Below the pieces are notes generated by a model. The model ran no database searches and was not told the DNA's origin. It saw nothing but the letters and a program-made list of their open reading frames with translations. Of a stretch of DNA of 64,000 nucleotides, positions 8,682 to 17,656 are shown piece by piece (position 1 is the first letter of the stretch; the number at the start of each line of letters is the position of its first letter). This DNA is from Lacinutrix sp. 5H-3-7-4 (lineage in GTDB: Bacteria > Bacteroidota > Bacteroidia > Flavobacteriales > Flavobacteriaceae): NCBI RefSeq assembly GCF_000211855.2, contig NC_015638.1, forward strand, positions 744,001-808,000, given 5' to 3'. A program made the position numbers and the translations under genes.

Positions 8682-10988
8682 TTAAATTTTCACCAAGTTA
8701 TTTGGCGATACTGTTATTGGATTATCATTTACAAAAATGTTTAAATCTGTATTTCCTTCTAACTCGAAAGTCGTTTCTGCTTGAGATACATTCACTTTTA
8801 AAATTTGATCTCTAAAGTTTACTTTAAACGAATAGGCATCCCATTCTTTAGGAATTCTAGGTTCAAAATTTAGCATATCATTTTTAACACGCATACCACC
8901 AAAACCTTCTACAATACTCATCCAGGTTCCAGCCATACTTGTAATGTGTAAACCTTCTTCTACCTCTTTATTATAATCGTCTAAATCTAAACGAGACGTA
9001 CGTAAATAGAACGTATACGCTTGCTCCATTTGGTCTAACTTAGCAGCTTGAATACTGTGTACACAAGGTGACAATGAGCTTTCGTGTACTGTAAATGGTT
9101 CGTAAAAATCGAAATGACGTTTTAATTCTTCGGTTGAAAATTGGTCTTCGAAGAAATAGAACCCTTGTAAAGTATCAGCTTGTTTGATGTAAGGCGAACG
9201 TAAAATACGATCCCAACTCCACTTTTGGTTTATTGGTCTATCTTCCTTTGGTAAATCTGCAACCGTAATTAATTCTTTATCTAAAAAGCCATCTTGTTGT
9301 AGGTACACTTGGTGTTTTTCAGAATAAGGGAAAAACATATTATCTGCTACTTTTTTCCAAGCTTCTAATTCGTTATCTGTAATTTTTGTTTTTACAGAAA
9401 CACGTAAATAATCGTCATTATAACCTTCTTTTACTTTTTCTATTTGCTGTAAAGCATAATCAATACACCATTTTGCTAAATAGTTGGTGTAAAAGTTATT
9501 ATTAATATTGTTTTCGTATTCATTAGGACCTGTAACACCTAAAATAACATACTTATTTTTATCTGTAGAAAAAGTGGCACGTTGTTGCCAAAATCTAGCG
9601 ATACCAATAAGAACTTCTAATCCCATTTCTGGAATATAGCTGTAATCTCCTGTATAACGATAGTAGTTAAAAATGGCAAATGCGATAGCTCCATTTCTGT
9701 GAATTTCTTCAAAGGTAATTTCCCATTCGTTATGGCATTCTTCGCCATTCATGGTTACCATTGGGTACAATGCTGCTCCATTATTGAAACCTAGTTTCTC
9801 TGCATTTTCAATCGCTTTTTCTAAATGATTGTAACGATATTGCAGTAAGTTGCGTGCTACTTTTTGATCTTTGGTAGCCATATAAAAAGGAATGCAATAG
9901 GCTTCGGTATCCCAATAGGTACTTCCACCATACTTTTCTCCTGTAAATCCTTTTGGACCAATATTTAAGGTAGAATCTTTTCCTAAATAAGTTTGGTTTA
10001 ATTGGAAAATATTAAAACGAATACCTTGTTGTGCTTTTACGTCACCATCGATTGTGATATCTGACATTTCCCAAATTTTTGACCAAGCTTCTTTTTGGTT
10101 CTCTAAAAGTGCATTAAACCCTAAATTGGAAGCAGTATCTAATGCTTTTTTGGCTGCTGCTACCAATTGATTTTTATCGTGGTTTCTATCTACTGTATAA
10201 CCACCAAACTTTTGAATGCTTGCTGTTTCACCTGCATTTACAGAAACTGTATAGGTAAATGCAATAGCATTTGCTTGTTTATCTATTTCTGGTGTTTGCT
10301 CTTGTTTTGCATTATTTACAAAAACCGAAGACTGCATAAATGTGCAAGTATGGAAAGCCGTTTTCATGGTTTTTGCTTCAATAAACGCTTGCTCGTTTTC
10401 TGAACTTACATTTAAAGTGTCCCAAAATTGGTCGTCCCAATTGGTATCTTCATTGGTAATTCCTGAATCTAGATACGGTTGAAACTTAATAGTCGCTTTT
10501 TCGTTTAAAGGTGTTATTTGGTAATTAATAGCACCTACTTCATCTAAATCTAAGCTTAAAAAACGAAGTACTTTTACCTCAATTTCTAATTTATTTTGAA
10601 GCGTTGCAGTAAACGATCTAGATAACCAACCTTCTTGCATGTTAAGCTCCCTTCTAAAATTTGAAACCGAAACACAAGTATTTAAATCTAGTTGTTCTCC
10701 ATTAATTTCTACATTAATACCTATCCAATTTGGAGCATTTAAAACTTTTGCAAAATACTCTGGATAGCCATTTTTCCACCAACCAACTCTGGTTTTGTCA
10801 GGATAATAAACGCCTGCAATGTAGCTACCTTGAAAGGTTGGACCTGTATATTGTTCTTCAAAATTTGCACGTTGACCCATTGCACCATTTCCGATGCTGA
10901 ATAAACTTTCTGAAGACTTAACGCGATCTGCATCAAAACCTTCTTCAATAATAGACCAATTGTCTGGTTGTATATAATCTTGATTCAT
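8682..10988 (-). CDS. GH65 maltose phosphorylase
   Basis: Cytoplasmic enzyme expected to split maltose with inorganic phosphate into glucose and beta-glucose 1-phosphate. There is no signal peptide. The N-terminal beta-sandwich (residues about 1-280) is followed by the (alpha/alpha)6 barrel. The catalytic acid is Glu490 in GVTGPNEYENN, and the phosphate-site motif HESSLSPCVH is present near residue 640. The 768-residue length is that of classical maltose phosphorylases. Next to it is a beta-phosphoglucomutase, which would convert the other product to glucose 6-phosphate, so maltose is preferred over kojibiose or trehalose as substrate; the sequence alone does not exclude those. Confidence 0.93.
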   Translation of the reverse strand: MNQDYIQPDNWSIIEEGFDADRVKSSESLFSIGNGAMGQRANFEEQYTGPTFQGSYIAGVYYPDKTRVGWWKNGYPEYFAKVLNAPNWIGINVEINGEQLDLNTCVSVSNFRRELNMQEGWLSRSFTATLQNKLEIEVKVLRFLSLDLDEVGAINYQITPLNEKATIKFQPYLDSGITNEDTNWDDQFWDTLNVSSENEQAFIEAKTMKTAFHTCTFMQSSVFVNNAKQEQTPEIDKQANAIAFTYTVSVNAGETASIQKFGGYTVDRNHDKNQLVAAAKKALDTASNLGFNALLENQKEAWSKIWEMSDITIDGDVKAQQGIRFNIFQLNQTYLGKDSTLNIGPKGFTGEKYGGSTYWDTEAYCIPFYMATKDQKVARNLLQYRYNHLEKAIENAEKLGFNNGAALYPMVTMNGEECHNEWEITFEEIHRNGAIAFAIFNYYRYTGDYSYIPEMGLEVLIGIARFWQQRATFSTDKNKYVILGVTGPNEYENNINNNFYTNYLAKWCIDYALQQIEKVKEGYNDDYLRVSVKTKITDNELEAWKKVADNMFFPYSEKHQVYLQQDGFLDKELITVADLPKEDRPINQKWSWDRILRSPYIKQADTLQGFYFFEDQFSTEELKRHFDFYEPFTVHESSLSPCVHSIQAAKLDQMEQAYTFYLRTSRLDLDDYNKEVEEGLHITSMAGTWMSIVEGFGGMRVKNDMLNFEPRIPKEWDAYSFKVNFRDQILKVNVSQAETTFELEGNTDLNIFVNDNPITVSPNNLVKI

Positions 10989-11076
10989 TTTTTATATTTA
11001 TTTATTATTGCGAAGCATAAAATGAAGGGTTGTTTTTTTGATAAGATTTCTTCAATAACTTCGGAATAACGTGATT

Positions 11077-11733
11077 TTATCTGTTTATTAATTCTTGAAT
11101 GAAGCTGTTTTCAATTTCTGTGAAATCTGAAAAAATATAATCTGCTTCATGTAATACGTCTTTTTCGCCTATACCAATAGAAATCATGTTTGCAGTATTT
11201 GCAGCTTGAACACCAGCTACAGAATCTTCAAAAACAATACAATCTTCTGGTTTCATGTTTAAATGTTGAGCTGCTATTAAAAACACTTCTGGATTTGGTT
11301 TAGCTTTGCTAACATCGTTACCATCAACAATAGCATCAAATTTTGAAAGTAAATGGACTTTTTCTAAAATTGGACGTGCATTTTTACTAGCAGAACCTAA
11401 TGATATTGGCTGTTGGTTTTTGATTAAATAATCTAATATTTTTGGTACATCTGGTAAAATTTCTTCCTCAGTCATTTTAGTAATAAAGCTTAAATACTCT
11501 TCATTTTTTTTACCCATTAAAGATGTAAATAGTTCTTCTGAAATGGTTTTATTTCCCCATTCCAGTATTTTTTCTAATGATTTTACACGACTTACACCTT
11601 TAAGTTGTTCGTTTTGCTCGTGTGTAAAATCTATATCAATACTTTTAGCAAGGTTTTTCCATGCTAGAAAGTGATATTTTGCAGTGTCTACAATGACACC
11701 ATCTAAATCGAATATGAATCCTTTTTTATTCAT
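11077..11733 (-). CDS. pgmB: Beta-phosphoglucomutase
   Basis: HAD-superfamily enzyme that isomerises beta-glucose 1-phosphate to glucose 6-phosphate. The nucleophile Asp9 and general acid/base Asp11 lie in FDLDGVIVD. Motif II is LGSASKNA, the motif III Lys is in AKPNPEVF, and motif IV is FEDSVAGVQAA. The substrate-specificity loop KGVSRVKSLEKIL of this subfamily is also present. The protein has 218 residues, the normal size. It is separated by 3 nt from the transporter gene upstream and lies just before the GH65 phosphorylase, with which it forms a complete phosphorolytic route. Confidence 0.93.
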   Translation of the reverse strand: MNKKGFIFDLDGVIVDTAKYHFLAWKNLAKSIDIDFTHEQNEQLKGVSRVKSLEKILEWGNKTISEELFTSLMGKKNEEYLSFITKMTEEEILPDVPKILDYLIKNQQPISLGSASKNARPILEKVHLLSKFDAIVDGNDVSKAKPNPEVFLIAAQHLNMKPEDCIVFEDSVAGVQAANTANMISIGIGEKDVLHEADYIFSDFTEIENSFIQELINR

Positions 11734-11736
11734 TTT

Positions 11737-13110
11737 TTAAATGTCTTCAGCTTGATAAGTAATTGCGTTTTTGTTTGTGATTAATAAGTTGCAAAGTCCT
11801 GCAATTATTAAACTTATTCCTGCAACTGTCATTGCATTTATAGCTTCATCTCCTAATAAACTAGAGACAAAGTTGATTCCGCCTAAGGCAGCAATAATTT
11901 GTGGAATAACAATAAACATGTTAAATATTCCCATAATTACTCCCATTTTTTTAGGATCTACAGAACTTGATAACATGGCGTAAGGCATAGATAAGATACT
12001 TCCCCAAGCAAAGCCAATTAATACAAAGCAATACTTAAGATGTTCTGGTGAAGTATAATTCATGGCTAAAAAACCAACACCTCCTAAAATTAGAGATCCC
12101 ATATGCACTAGCTTACGGTTGATGCGTCTTTTTGAAGTGTACAACACTAGTAGTAATGCAAATGCCATAGAAGACAAACCGTAAATTCCCATTGCAGAAC
12201 CTACTAAATTTGATGATTTCTGGAAGGCAGTATTTTGTGTGTCAAACGCTGCTTTTTGTACTGTATCTGCCATATCAAAAGCACTTTCTATTGGAGCTGG
12301 TGTATTAAATACATGCTCAGTTAGTGCTGGATTAGCCATACTCCACATAGTAAAAAACGCAAACCAAGAAAAGAATTGGATGACTCCTAATTTTTTCATG
12401 GTTAATGGCATGTTACCAATATTGTTTAAAATGTCTGGAATGAAGTTATTCTTTTTAGCTTTTTCACGCTCGAACTCTTCCATGTCTTCTGGAGGATATT
12501 CGGTTGTTGTAAATACTGTATAAAGAATACTAATTAAAAACACGAATGCTCCAATGGCGAATGCAATTTTTACAGAATCTGGTATCACACCAGAATCTGC
12601 AGCATCACTAACTCCAAATTGAGACACCATCCAAGGTAAATTACTGGCGACCCAAGTACCTATACCAATAATTAGCGTTTGAACCACAAACCCATAAGAG
12701 CGTTGAGATTCGGGAAGTTTGTCTGCAACAAGTGCTCTAAATGGCTCCATAGACACGTTAATTGATGCATCTAGAATCCATAAAAATCCTGCTGCGACCC
12801 AAAGTGCTGGAGAATAAGGCACAAAAAATAAAGCTAGAGAACTTAAAACTGCTCCTATTAAAAAATAAGGACGTCGTCTTCCCCATTTATTACTCCAAGT
12901 ACGATCACTCATGTAACCAATAATGGGTTGGACTAGTAAACCTGTTAAAGGTGCTGCTATCCATAGTAATGGGATTTCGTCTTTACTTGCTCCTAATGTT
13001 TGAAATATTCGAGACATGAAGCCTCCTTGTAGTGCAAAACCAAATTGAATTCCTAAGAAACCAAAACTCATGTTCCAGATTTCCCAAAAACCAAGGGTAC
13101 GCTTTTTCAT
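11737..13110 (-). CDS. MFS maltose/disaccharide transporter (SLC45/sucrose-symporter type)
   Basis: Inner-membrane sugar:proton symporter of the major facilitator superfamily, with about 12 hydrophobic segments in 457 residues. The loop 2-3 signature appears as GYMSDRTWSNKWGRRRPYF, with the RRRPYF form typical of SLC45/sucrose-type carriers. A polar stretch around residues 265-305 forms a long outer loop. Position directly upstream of pgmB and the maltose phosphorylase suggests it brings maltose or short maltodextrins into the cytoplasm intact, so that they are phosphorolysed there. It is the first gene of the operon after lacI; a TAnnTTTG box lies upstream. Confidence 0.88.
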   Translation of the reverse strand: MKKRTLGFWEIWNMSFGFLGIQFGFALQGGFMSRIFQTLGASKDEIPLLWIAAPLTGLLVQPIIGYMSDRTWSNKWGRRRPYFLIGAVLSSLALFFVPYSPALWVAAGFLWILDASINVSMEPFRALVADKLPESQRSYGFVVQTLIIGIGTWVASNLPWMVSQFGVSDAADSGVIPDSVKIAFAIGAFVFLISILYTVFTTTEYPPEDMEEFEREKAKKNNFIPDILNNIGNMPLTMKKLGVIQFFSWFAFFTMWSMANPALTEHVFNTPAPIESAFDMADTVQKAAFDTQNTAFQKSSNLVGSAMGIYGLSSMAFALLLVLYTSKRRINRKLVHMGSLILGGVGFLAMNYTSPEHLKYCFVLIGFAWGSILSMPYAMLSSSVDPKKMGVIMGIFNMFIVIPQIIAALGGINFVSSLLGDEAINAMTVAGISLIIAGLCNLLITNKNAITYQAEDI

Positions 13111-13135
13111 AAATAGTAAGTTTAAATTATTACTA

Positions 13136-13164
13136 TTTTGACAAGCATTTACTTATCAAAACTA
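13136..13164 (-). promoter_or_regulatory. Candidate promoter -7 box with overlapping inverted repeat
   Basis: On the minus strand TAGTTTTG (13157-13164) fits the Bacteroidota -7 consensus TAnnTTTG and would start a roughly 40-nt leader before the MFS gene. It overlaps an inverted repeat TTTTGACAAG - CATTTA - CTTATCAAAA (13136-13161, one G-T pair). The repeat could be a regulator site; it does not resemble the LacI palindrome at 14425. No good -33 TTTG was found. Confidence 0.45.
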
Positions 13165-13241
13165 TATTACCTGAGAAGTAAAAATATATGTTTTGAATGC
13201 CGTAAAGATATAAAAGATTTTAATTGTGCAATGTTAAATTT

Positions 13242-14282
13242 TTATTTTGTGGAGTCACGCTCAATTAATTCGGTTTCAATAACTACGGTTTGATAATGTT
13301 CTTCCTCTTCTTCAATTTCAAGATTGTCGATTAATAAATCGGCAGCTTTTTCGCCCATTTGCTGTGCGTGCTGGCTTACAGTTGTTAAAGTTGGTGTTGC
13401 ATGTTTAGACAACACACCATCTGTAAAACCAATAAACTGCACATCTTCTGGCACTCTTAAGTTTAATTTTCTAGCAACTTTCATTGCTGTTATTGCATAA
13501 ATCTCATTAACCGCAAAAACGCCATCTATATTTTTATTTGCAGTAAATAGTGTTTCTATATCTTTTTCTAAAACTTCTAAATGATCGTCTGAAACCAAAG
13601 CATCGTCAACCTTTAATATAAGACTTCCTTTGGCTTTTATTTGTTTTTCCTCAAGAGCCTCTAAATAACCTTGTGTTCTAAGTTTACCAACACTTACATA
13701 ATCTTTAGTAGTAATGATTGCGATGTTTTTACAACCTTTTTCAATTAATTTAAATACTGCTTTTTTACTACCATTTAAATCGTCTACTATAACCTTATCA
13801 CATTGTATTTCATTTACTACACGATCGAACATTACAATTGGCATTCCTTGGTTAATTGTTTCGGTAAAATGATGATAATCTTGCTGCTGTAAGGTTTCTT
13901 TAGATATGGATAATATAAAACCATCTATACTTCCATTAGCCAGCATTTCCATATTTATAACCTCTTTAGAAAATGATTCGTTAGACAGCCCTACAATTAC
14001 ATTGTAACCACGTTTGTTTGCTACAAGCTCAATACCTCTAATAACCTTAGAAAAGAAATGATGTACAATTTCAGGAATAATAATTCCAATAGTTTTTGTC
14101 TTTCTATTCTTTAAACTTAATGCAATATTATTAGGTCTATAATTATAGAGCTTTGCAAAAGCTTGAACTTTTTGTCGGGTATCTTCACTTATTTCATTAC
14201 TATTTCTAAGTGCTTTTGAAACCGTAGAAATAGATACATCTAATTCTCGAGCAATCTGTTTTAGTGTAATTTTTCGTTTCAT
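13242..14282 (-). CDS. LacI/GalR-family transcriptional regulator of the glucan locus
   Basis: Residues 4-50 are a LacI helix-turn-helix and hinge (ITLKQIARELDVSISTVSKAL, then YRPNNIALSLKNRKT), followed by a periplasmic-binding-protein-like effector domain (GIIIPEI to the C-terminus). The protein has 346 residues, normal for the family. It sits between the two arms of the locus, divergent from susC and upstream of the transporter on the same strand, so it is the obvious local regulator. There is no SusR-type or anti-sigma/STN system here. The effector is presumably maltose or a maltodextrin, by inference from the neighbours. A perfect LacI-type palindrome is found 143 nt upstream of its start. 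Confidence 0.93.
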   Translation of the reverse strand: MKRKITLKQIARELDVSISTVSKALRNSNEISEDTRQKVQAFAKLYNYRPNNIALSLKNRKTKTIGIIIPEIVHHFFSKVIRGIELVANKRGYNVIVGLSNESFSKEVINMEMLANGSIDGFILSISKETLQQQDYHHFTETINQGMPIVMFDRVVNEIQCDKVIVDDLNGSKKAVFKLIEKGCKNIAIITTKDYVSVGKLRTQGYLEALEEKQIKAKGSLILKVDDALVSDDHLEVLEKDIETLFTANKNIDGVFAVNEIYAITAMKVARKLNLRVPEDVQFIGFTDGVLSKHATPTLTTVSQHAQQMGEKAADLLIDNLEIEEEEEHYQTVVIETELIERDSTK

Positions 14283-14309
14283 TTTTATGAATTGTGGTTA
14301 CAATAATCT

Positions 14310-14317
14310 CAAAAATA
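14310..14317 (-). promoter_or_regulatory. Candidate -7 promoter box of the lacI-family gene
   Basis: On the minus strand TATTTTTG matches TAnnTTTG and would give a leader of about 20 nt before the regulator start at 14282. No clear -33 TTTG is seen 19-21 nt upstream in this AT-rich stretch. Confidence 0.4.
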
Positions 14318-14424
14318 CGAGGATTTATTGTTCATTTATTAAAATTGTTTAGATAAATGCGCAAAAAAAGAAAAAACAACGCTTTTTATTGCAAAATTAA
14401 CAGACTAAAAAAAAAGTTGTCAAC

Positions 14425-14440
14425 ACGAAAACGTTTTCGT
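14425..14440. promoter_or_regulatory. LacI-family operator palindrome
   Basis: ACGAAAACGTTTTCGT is a perfect 16-bp palindrome with the central CG that LacI/GalR hinge helices usually recognise. It is in the divergent gap between the LacI-type gene (starts 14282) and susC (starts 14551), and is followed at once by a weaker AACCC...GGGTT inverted repeat (14441-14460). No second full copy was noticed elsewhere in the locus. Confidence 0.75.
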
Positions 14441-14486
14441 AACCCATAAAATATAGGGTTACCGATTAATTAACATAAAATTTACA

Positions 14487-14494
14487 TAGTTTTA
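14487..14494 (+). promoter_or_regulatory. Weak candidate -7 box for susC
   Basis: TAGTTTTA matches TAnnTTTG except for the last base and lies 57 nt before the susC start. If correct, the LacI palindrome would be centred about 58 nt upstream of this box, an activator-like position. Low certainty. Confidence 0.28.
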
Positions 14495-14550
14495 ACGACG
14501 AGAAGTGAAAATATAAGTTAAAAATTAAACAACTAACTTAATAATATTGT

Positions 14551-17500
14551 ATGAAAACAATTTTTAAAAGTGTACTATTCGTGTTATGTTTTATACCATT
14601 ATTGGGTATTGCTCAAACAACGATTACAGGAACAGTAACAGAACAATCATCTTCACTACCGCTTCCTGGAGTGAATGTTATTGTAAAAGGTACAAACAAT
14701 GGTACTGCTACAGACTTTGATGGTAAATATCAATTATCTGTTTCTAATGGAGATGTTTTAGAATTCTCTTTTTTAGGCTACATAAATCAGGAAGTAACAT
14801 TCACAGGACAAACAACAATTAATATCGCTTTAGCCGAAGATGCTTCACAGTTAGATGAAGTAGTAATTATTGGTTATGGTAGTGTTAAAAAGGAAGATTT
14901 AACAGGATCTGTTGATGTTGTTTCCTCTAAAGACTTTAACAAAGGAGCTATTGTATCTACAGACCAACTACTTAGAGGTAAGGCTGCAGGTGTAAGAATT
15001 ACAGATAGTGGTGGATCACCAGACTCTGCACCAACAATTAGAATTCGTGGTGGAGCTTCATTATTTGCAGACAATAGCCCATTAATAGTTATTGATGGTG
15101 TTCCTTTAGGAGGTCAAAATCCAGCTGGTGTTTCAAATCCTTTATCATTAATTAACCCAAATGATGTTGAAAGTTTTTCAATTTTAAAAGACGCTTCTGC
15201 AACTGCAATTTATGGTTCTAGAGCTTCTAACGGTGTTATAATTATAACTACTAAAAAAGGAACTTCTGGTGAGGCAAAATTTACGCTTTCAACTAATGTA
15301 TCTATAGATTCTGCTGGTGATGGATTAGACATGATGAATAGTGAAGAATATGTTCGTTTTATTCGAGAATATCATCCAGAATTAGAAGGAAGTTTAGGCG
15401 TTCCTGTTGGAGAAGTTTCTACAAGCGAACCTTCACAAATAATAAACACCGTAGATGGACCAAGAGCTATTTATGATACAGATTGGAGAGAAGCCATATT
15501 AAGAACAGCTGTTTCTTCTAATACAAATTTTAGTGTTAGAGCTAATATTGGAGATAAGTTACCTTTTAGAGCCTCACTAGGATATAGTAATCTTGAAGGT
15601 GTTGTAAGAACAGACGATTACGAACGTTATAGTGCTGCATTAAAACTTACTCCAAAATTATTGAACGATAATTTAAAAGTAGATGCAAATGCTAAATTAA
15701 CATATGCAGAAAAAAATGCTACAGATGCTGGTGGAGCTTTAGGTGGAGCAATTGTATTTGACCCAACAAAACCTGTATATGACAACAACTCTATTTTTGG
15801 AGGGTATTACACAAATACAGCATTAGATGGTTCTAGATTAATAATCGATGGTCAATCAAATCCTTTAGCACTTTTAGAGCAACGTGAGCGTCCAGAAGAA
15901 GCGTTTAGGTTTTTAGGAAACATACAATTAGATTATACAATGCCTTTTCTTCCTGAATTAAGAGCTGTAGTAAATCTTGGTTTAGATGCATCAAACTCTA
16001 AAATTGAAGAAAGTTTTAGCAACAATGCAATTTCTTCTTTTGGTATAGACTCAACAAATGGTGATGTCGTAGTTTTTAATCCAGGTGTTAGCTATAGAGA
16101 GAGACAAACTATTACAAACACAACTTTTGATTCATACTTACAGTATACTAAAAGTTTAGAAGAAAGTTTTATTAATAGCTATGATATTCAATTAGGTTAC
16201 GCATATCAAAATTTTAAAACAGATGGTAACAGTGATCGTTTTAGAAATAATCCAGATACAGGTATTAGAGAAGTAGACTTTAATCCAGAAAACCCAACTA
16301 ATAGATATTTTAACGACCAAAACTTACAATCATTTTTTGGACGTTCAAACATTAATATTTTAGATAAATATCTAATTACATTATCTTTAAGAGCAGATGC
16401 ATCTTCATTTTTTGTAACAGATGATGTATGGGCAGATGAAGCTTGGGGATTTTTTCCTGCTGCTGCAGTAGCATGGAAAGTTAAAGAAGAAAACTTCTTA
16501 AAAGATGTAAATTTTGTGAATGATTTAAAAATAAGATTAGGATATGGTGAAACTGGACAGCAAAATATTGCTGGAGCTGTAGGATCTTATTATCCAACAA
16601 GTCCTCTATTTGCAGTTGGTTCTCAAAACAGTCAGTATTTACCTGGAGCTAACTTATACTCTGCTTTACCGTTTCAAACAGGCTTAACATGGGAAAAAAC
16701 AGCAACATATAACCTTGGTTTAGACTTCAACTTTTTCAACCAAAGCTTGATAACTGGTTCGGTAGATGTGTTTAAAAGAAAAACTACAGATTTATTAACA
16801 GATGCTTTAATACCACCAGGACAAGGATTAACAGACTCGTTTATTAAAAACGTTGGTTCTACAGAAAGTGAAGGTTTTGAACTTAATTTAAACCTTAACC
16901 CAGTTCAAAATGAAAATTTCAACATTTCTTTTAACGGTAACATTTCTTACGCAATTACAGAAGTTACAGACTTAGGAGGAATTAATACACTAAGAACCGG
17001 AGGTACATTATTAGGTACTGGTTCTAACTTATTTTTCAATAAATTAGGGGAAGAACCTGGATTGGCAGGTGTATTTAAACAAGTTTATGATGCCTCAGGA
17101 AACCCTATTCCAGGTGCATTTGTAGATTTAAACGGTGACAATATTATAACAGAGGAAGATAAATACTTTGAAGCTTTAGCTCCAAACTGGACATTTGGTT
17201 TTGGGTTAAATGCTAACTATAAAAATTGGGATATCTCTGCTAGTTTCCGTGGTCAATTAGATGGAAAAATTTACGACTTCAACCAATTAAGATACGGAAA
17301 TACATCTAGTGCAGAACCAAACAATAATACAAGCATAACTAATGTACTTAACTTTTATGACGGTGCAGCAAACCCAGTGTTTGATGAAGTTATTGGAAAT
17401 ACTCAATTTTCAGATTACTTCTTAGAAGATGCAGCTTTTTTAAGATGTCAAAATATTGTTTTAGGTTATAACTTTAATGAAAACTTTATAAAAGACACTC

Positions 17501-17643
17501 GAATGAGAGTATATGGATCTGTAAACAACCCATTTATTTTAACAAATTACGATGGTCAAGACCCAGAGAATAATGGAGGTATTGATGGAGCTTTCTATCC
17601 AAGACCTACAACTATAAGTTTTGGTGTAAACGTTGATTTTTAA
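14551..17643 (+). CDS. susC: SusC-family TonB-dependent outer-membrane transporter
   Basis: Energised outer-membrane pore for maltooligosaccharide import. It has a signal peptide (residues 1-21, ending LLGIAQ) and a carboxypeptidase-regulatory-like beta domain at about 24-100 (TITGTVTEQ...LPGVNVIVKGTNNGTATDFDGKY). The conserved VVIIGYGSVKKEDLTGSV segment marks the entry to the plug, with plug motifs such as IRIRGG and DASATAIYGSRASNGVIII, and a 22-strand-type barrel ends in aromatic GVNVDF. The length is 1030 residues, usual for SusC. There is no STN domain, so it does not appear to signal through an anti-sigma factor; control is more likely by the divergent LacI protein. It forms an operon with susD and the SusE-like gene. 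Confidence 0.96.
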   Translation: MKTIFKSVLFVLCFIPLLGIAQTTITGTVTEQSSSLPLPGVNVIVKGTNNGTATDFDGKYQLSVSNGDVLEFSFLGYINQEVTFTGQTTINIALAEDASQLDEVVIIGYGSVKKEDLTGSVDVVSSKDFNKGAIVSTDQLLRGKAAGVRITDSGGSPDSAPTIRIRGGASLFADNSPLIVIDGVPLGGQNPAGVSNPLSLINPNDVESFSILKDASATAIYGSRASNGVIIITTKKGTSGEAKFTLSTNVSIDSAGDGLDMMNSEEYVRFIREYHPELEGSLGVPVGEVSTSEPSQIINTVDGPRAIYDTDWREAILRTAVSSNTNFSVRANIGDKLPFRASLGYSNLEGVVRTDDYERYSAALKLTPKLLNDNLKVDANAKLTYAEKNATDAGGALGGAIVFDPTKPVYDNNSIFGGYYTNTALDGSRLIIDGQSNPLALLEQRERPEEAFRFLGNIQLDYTMPFLPELRAVVNLGLDASNSKIEESFSNNAISSFGIDSTNGDVVVFNPGVSYRERQTITNTTFDSYLQYTKSLEESFINSYDIQLGYAYQNFKTDGNSDRFRNNPDTGIREVDFNPENPTNRYFNDQNLQSFFGRSNINILDKYLITLSLRADASSFFVTDDVWADEAWGFFPAAAVAWKVKEENFLKDVNFVNDLKIRLGYGETGQQNIAGAVGSYYPTSPLFAVGSQNSQYLPGANLYSALPFQTGLTWEKTATYNLGLDFNFFNQSLITGSVDVFKRKTTDLLTDALIPPGQGLTDSFIKNVGSTESEGFELNLNLNPVQNENFNISFNGNISYAITEVTDLGGINTLRTGGTLLGTGSNLFFNKLGEEPGLAGVFKQVYDASGNPIPGAFVDLNGDNIITEEDKYFEALAPNWTFGFGLNANYKNWDISASFRGQLDGKIYDFNQLRYGNTSSAEPNNNTSITNVLNFYDGAANPVFDEVIGNTQFSDYFLEDAAFLRCQNIVLGYNFNENFIKDTRMRVYGSVNNPFILTNYDGQDPENNGGIDGAFYPRPTTISFGVNVDF

Positions 17644-17656
17644 AAAAACTATGATT

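Noticed and set aside
11041-11074. Sequence in the pgmB-GH65 gap that recalls a third copy of the dispersed element (ATTCCGAAG on the minus strand)
   Set aside because: It lacks the matching right arm and agrees over only a few bases, so it cannot be counted as the same repeat.
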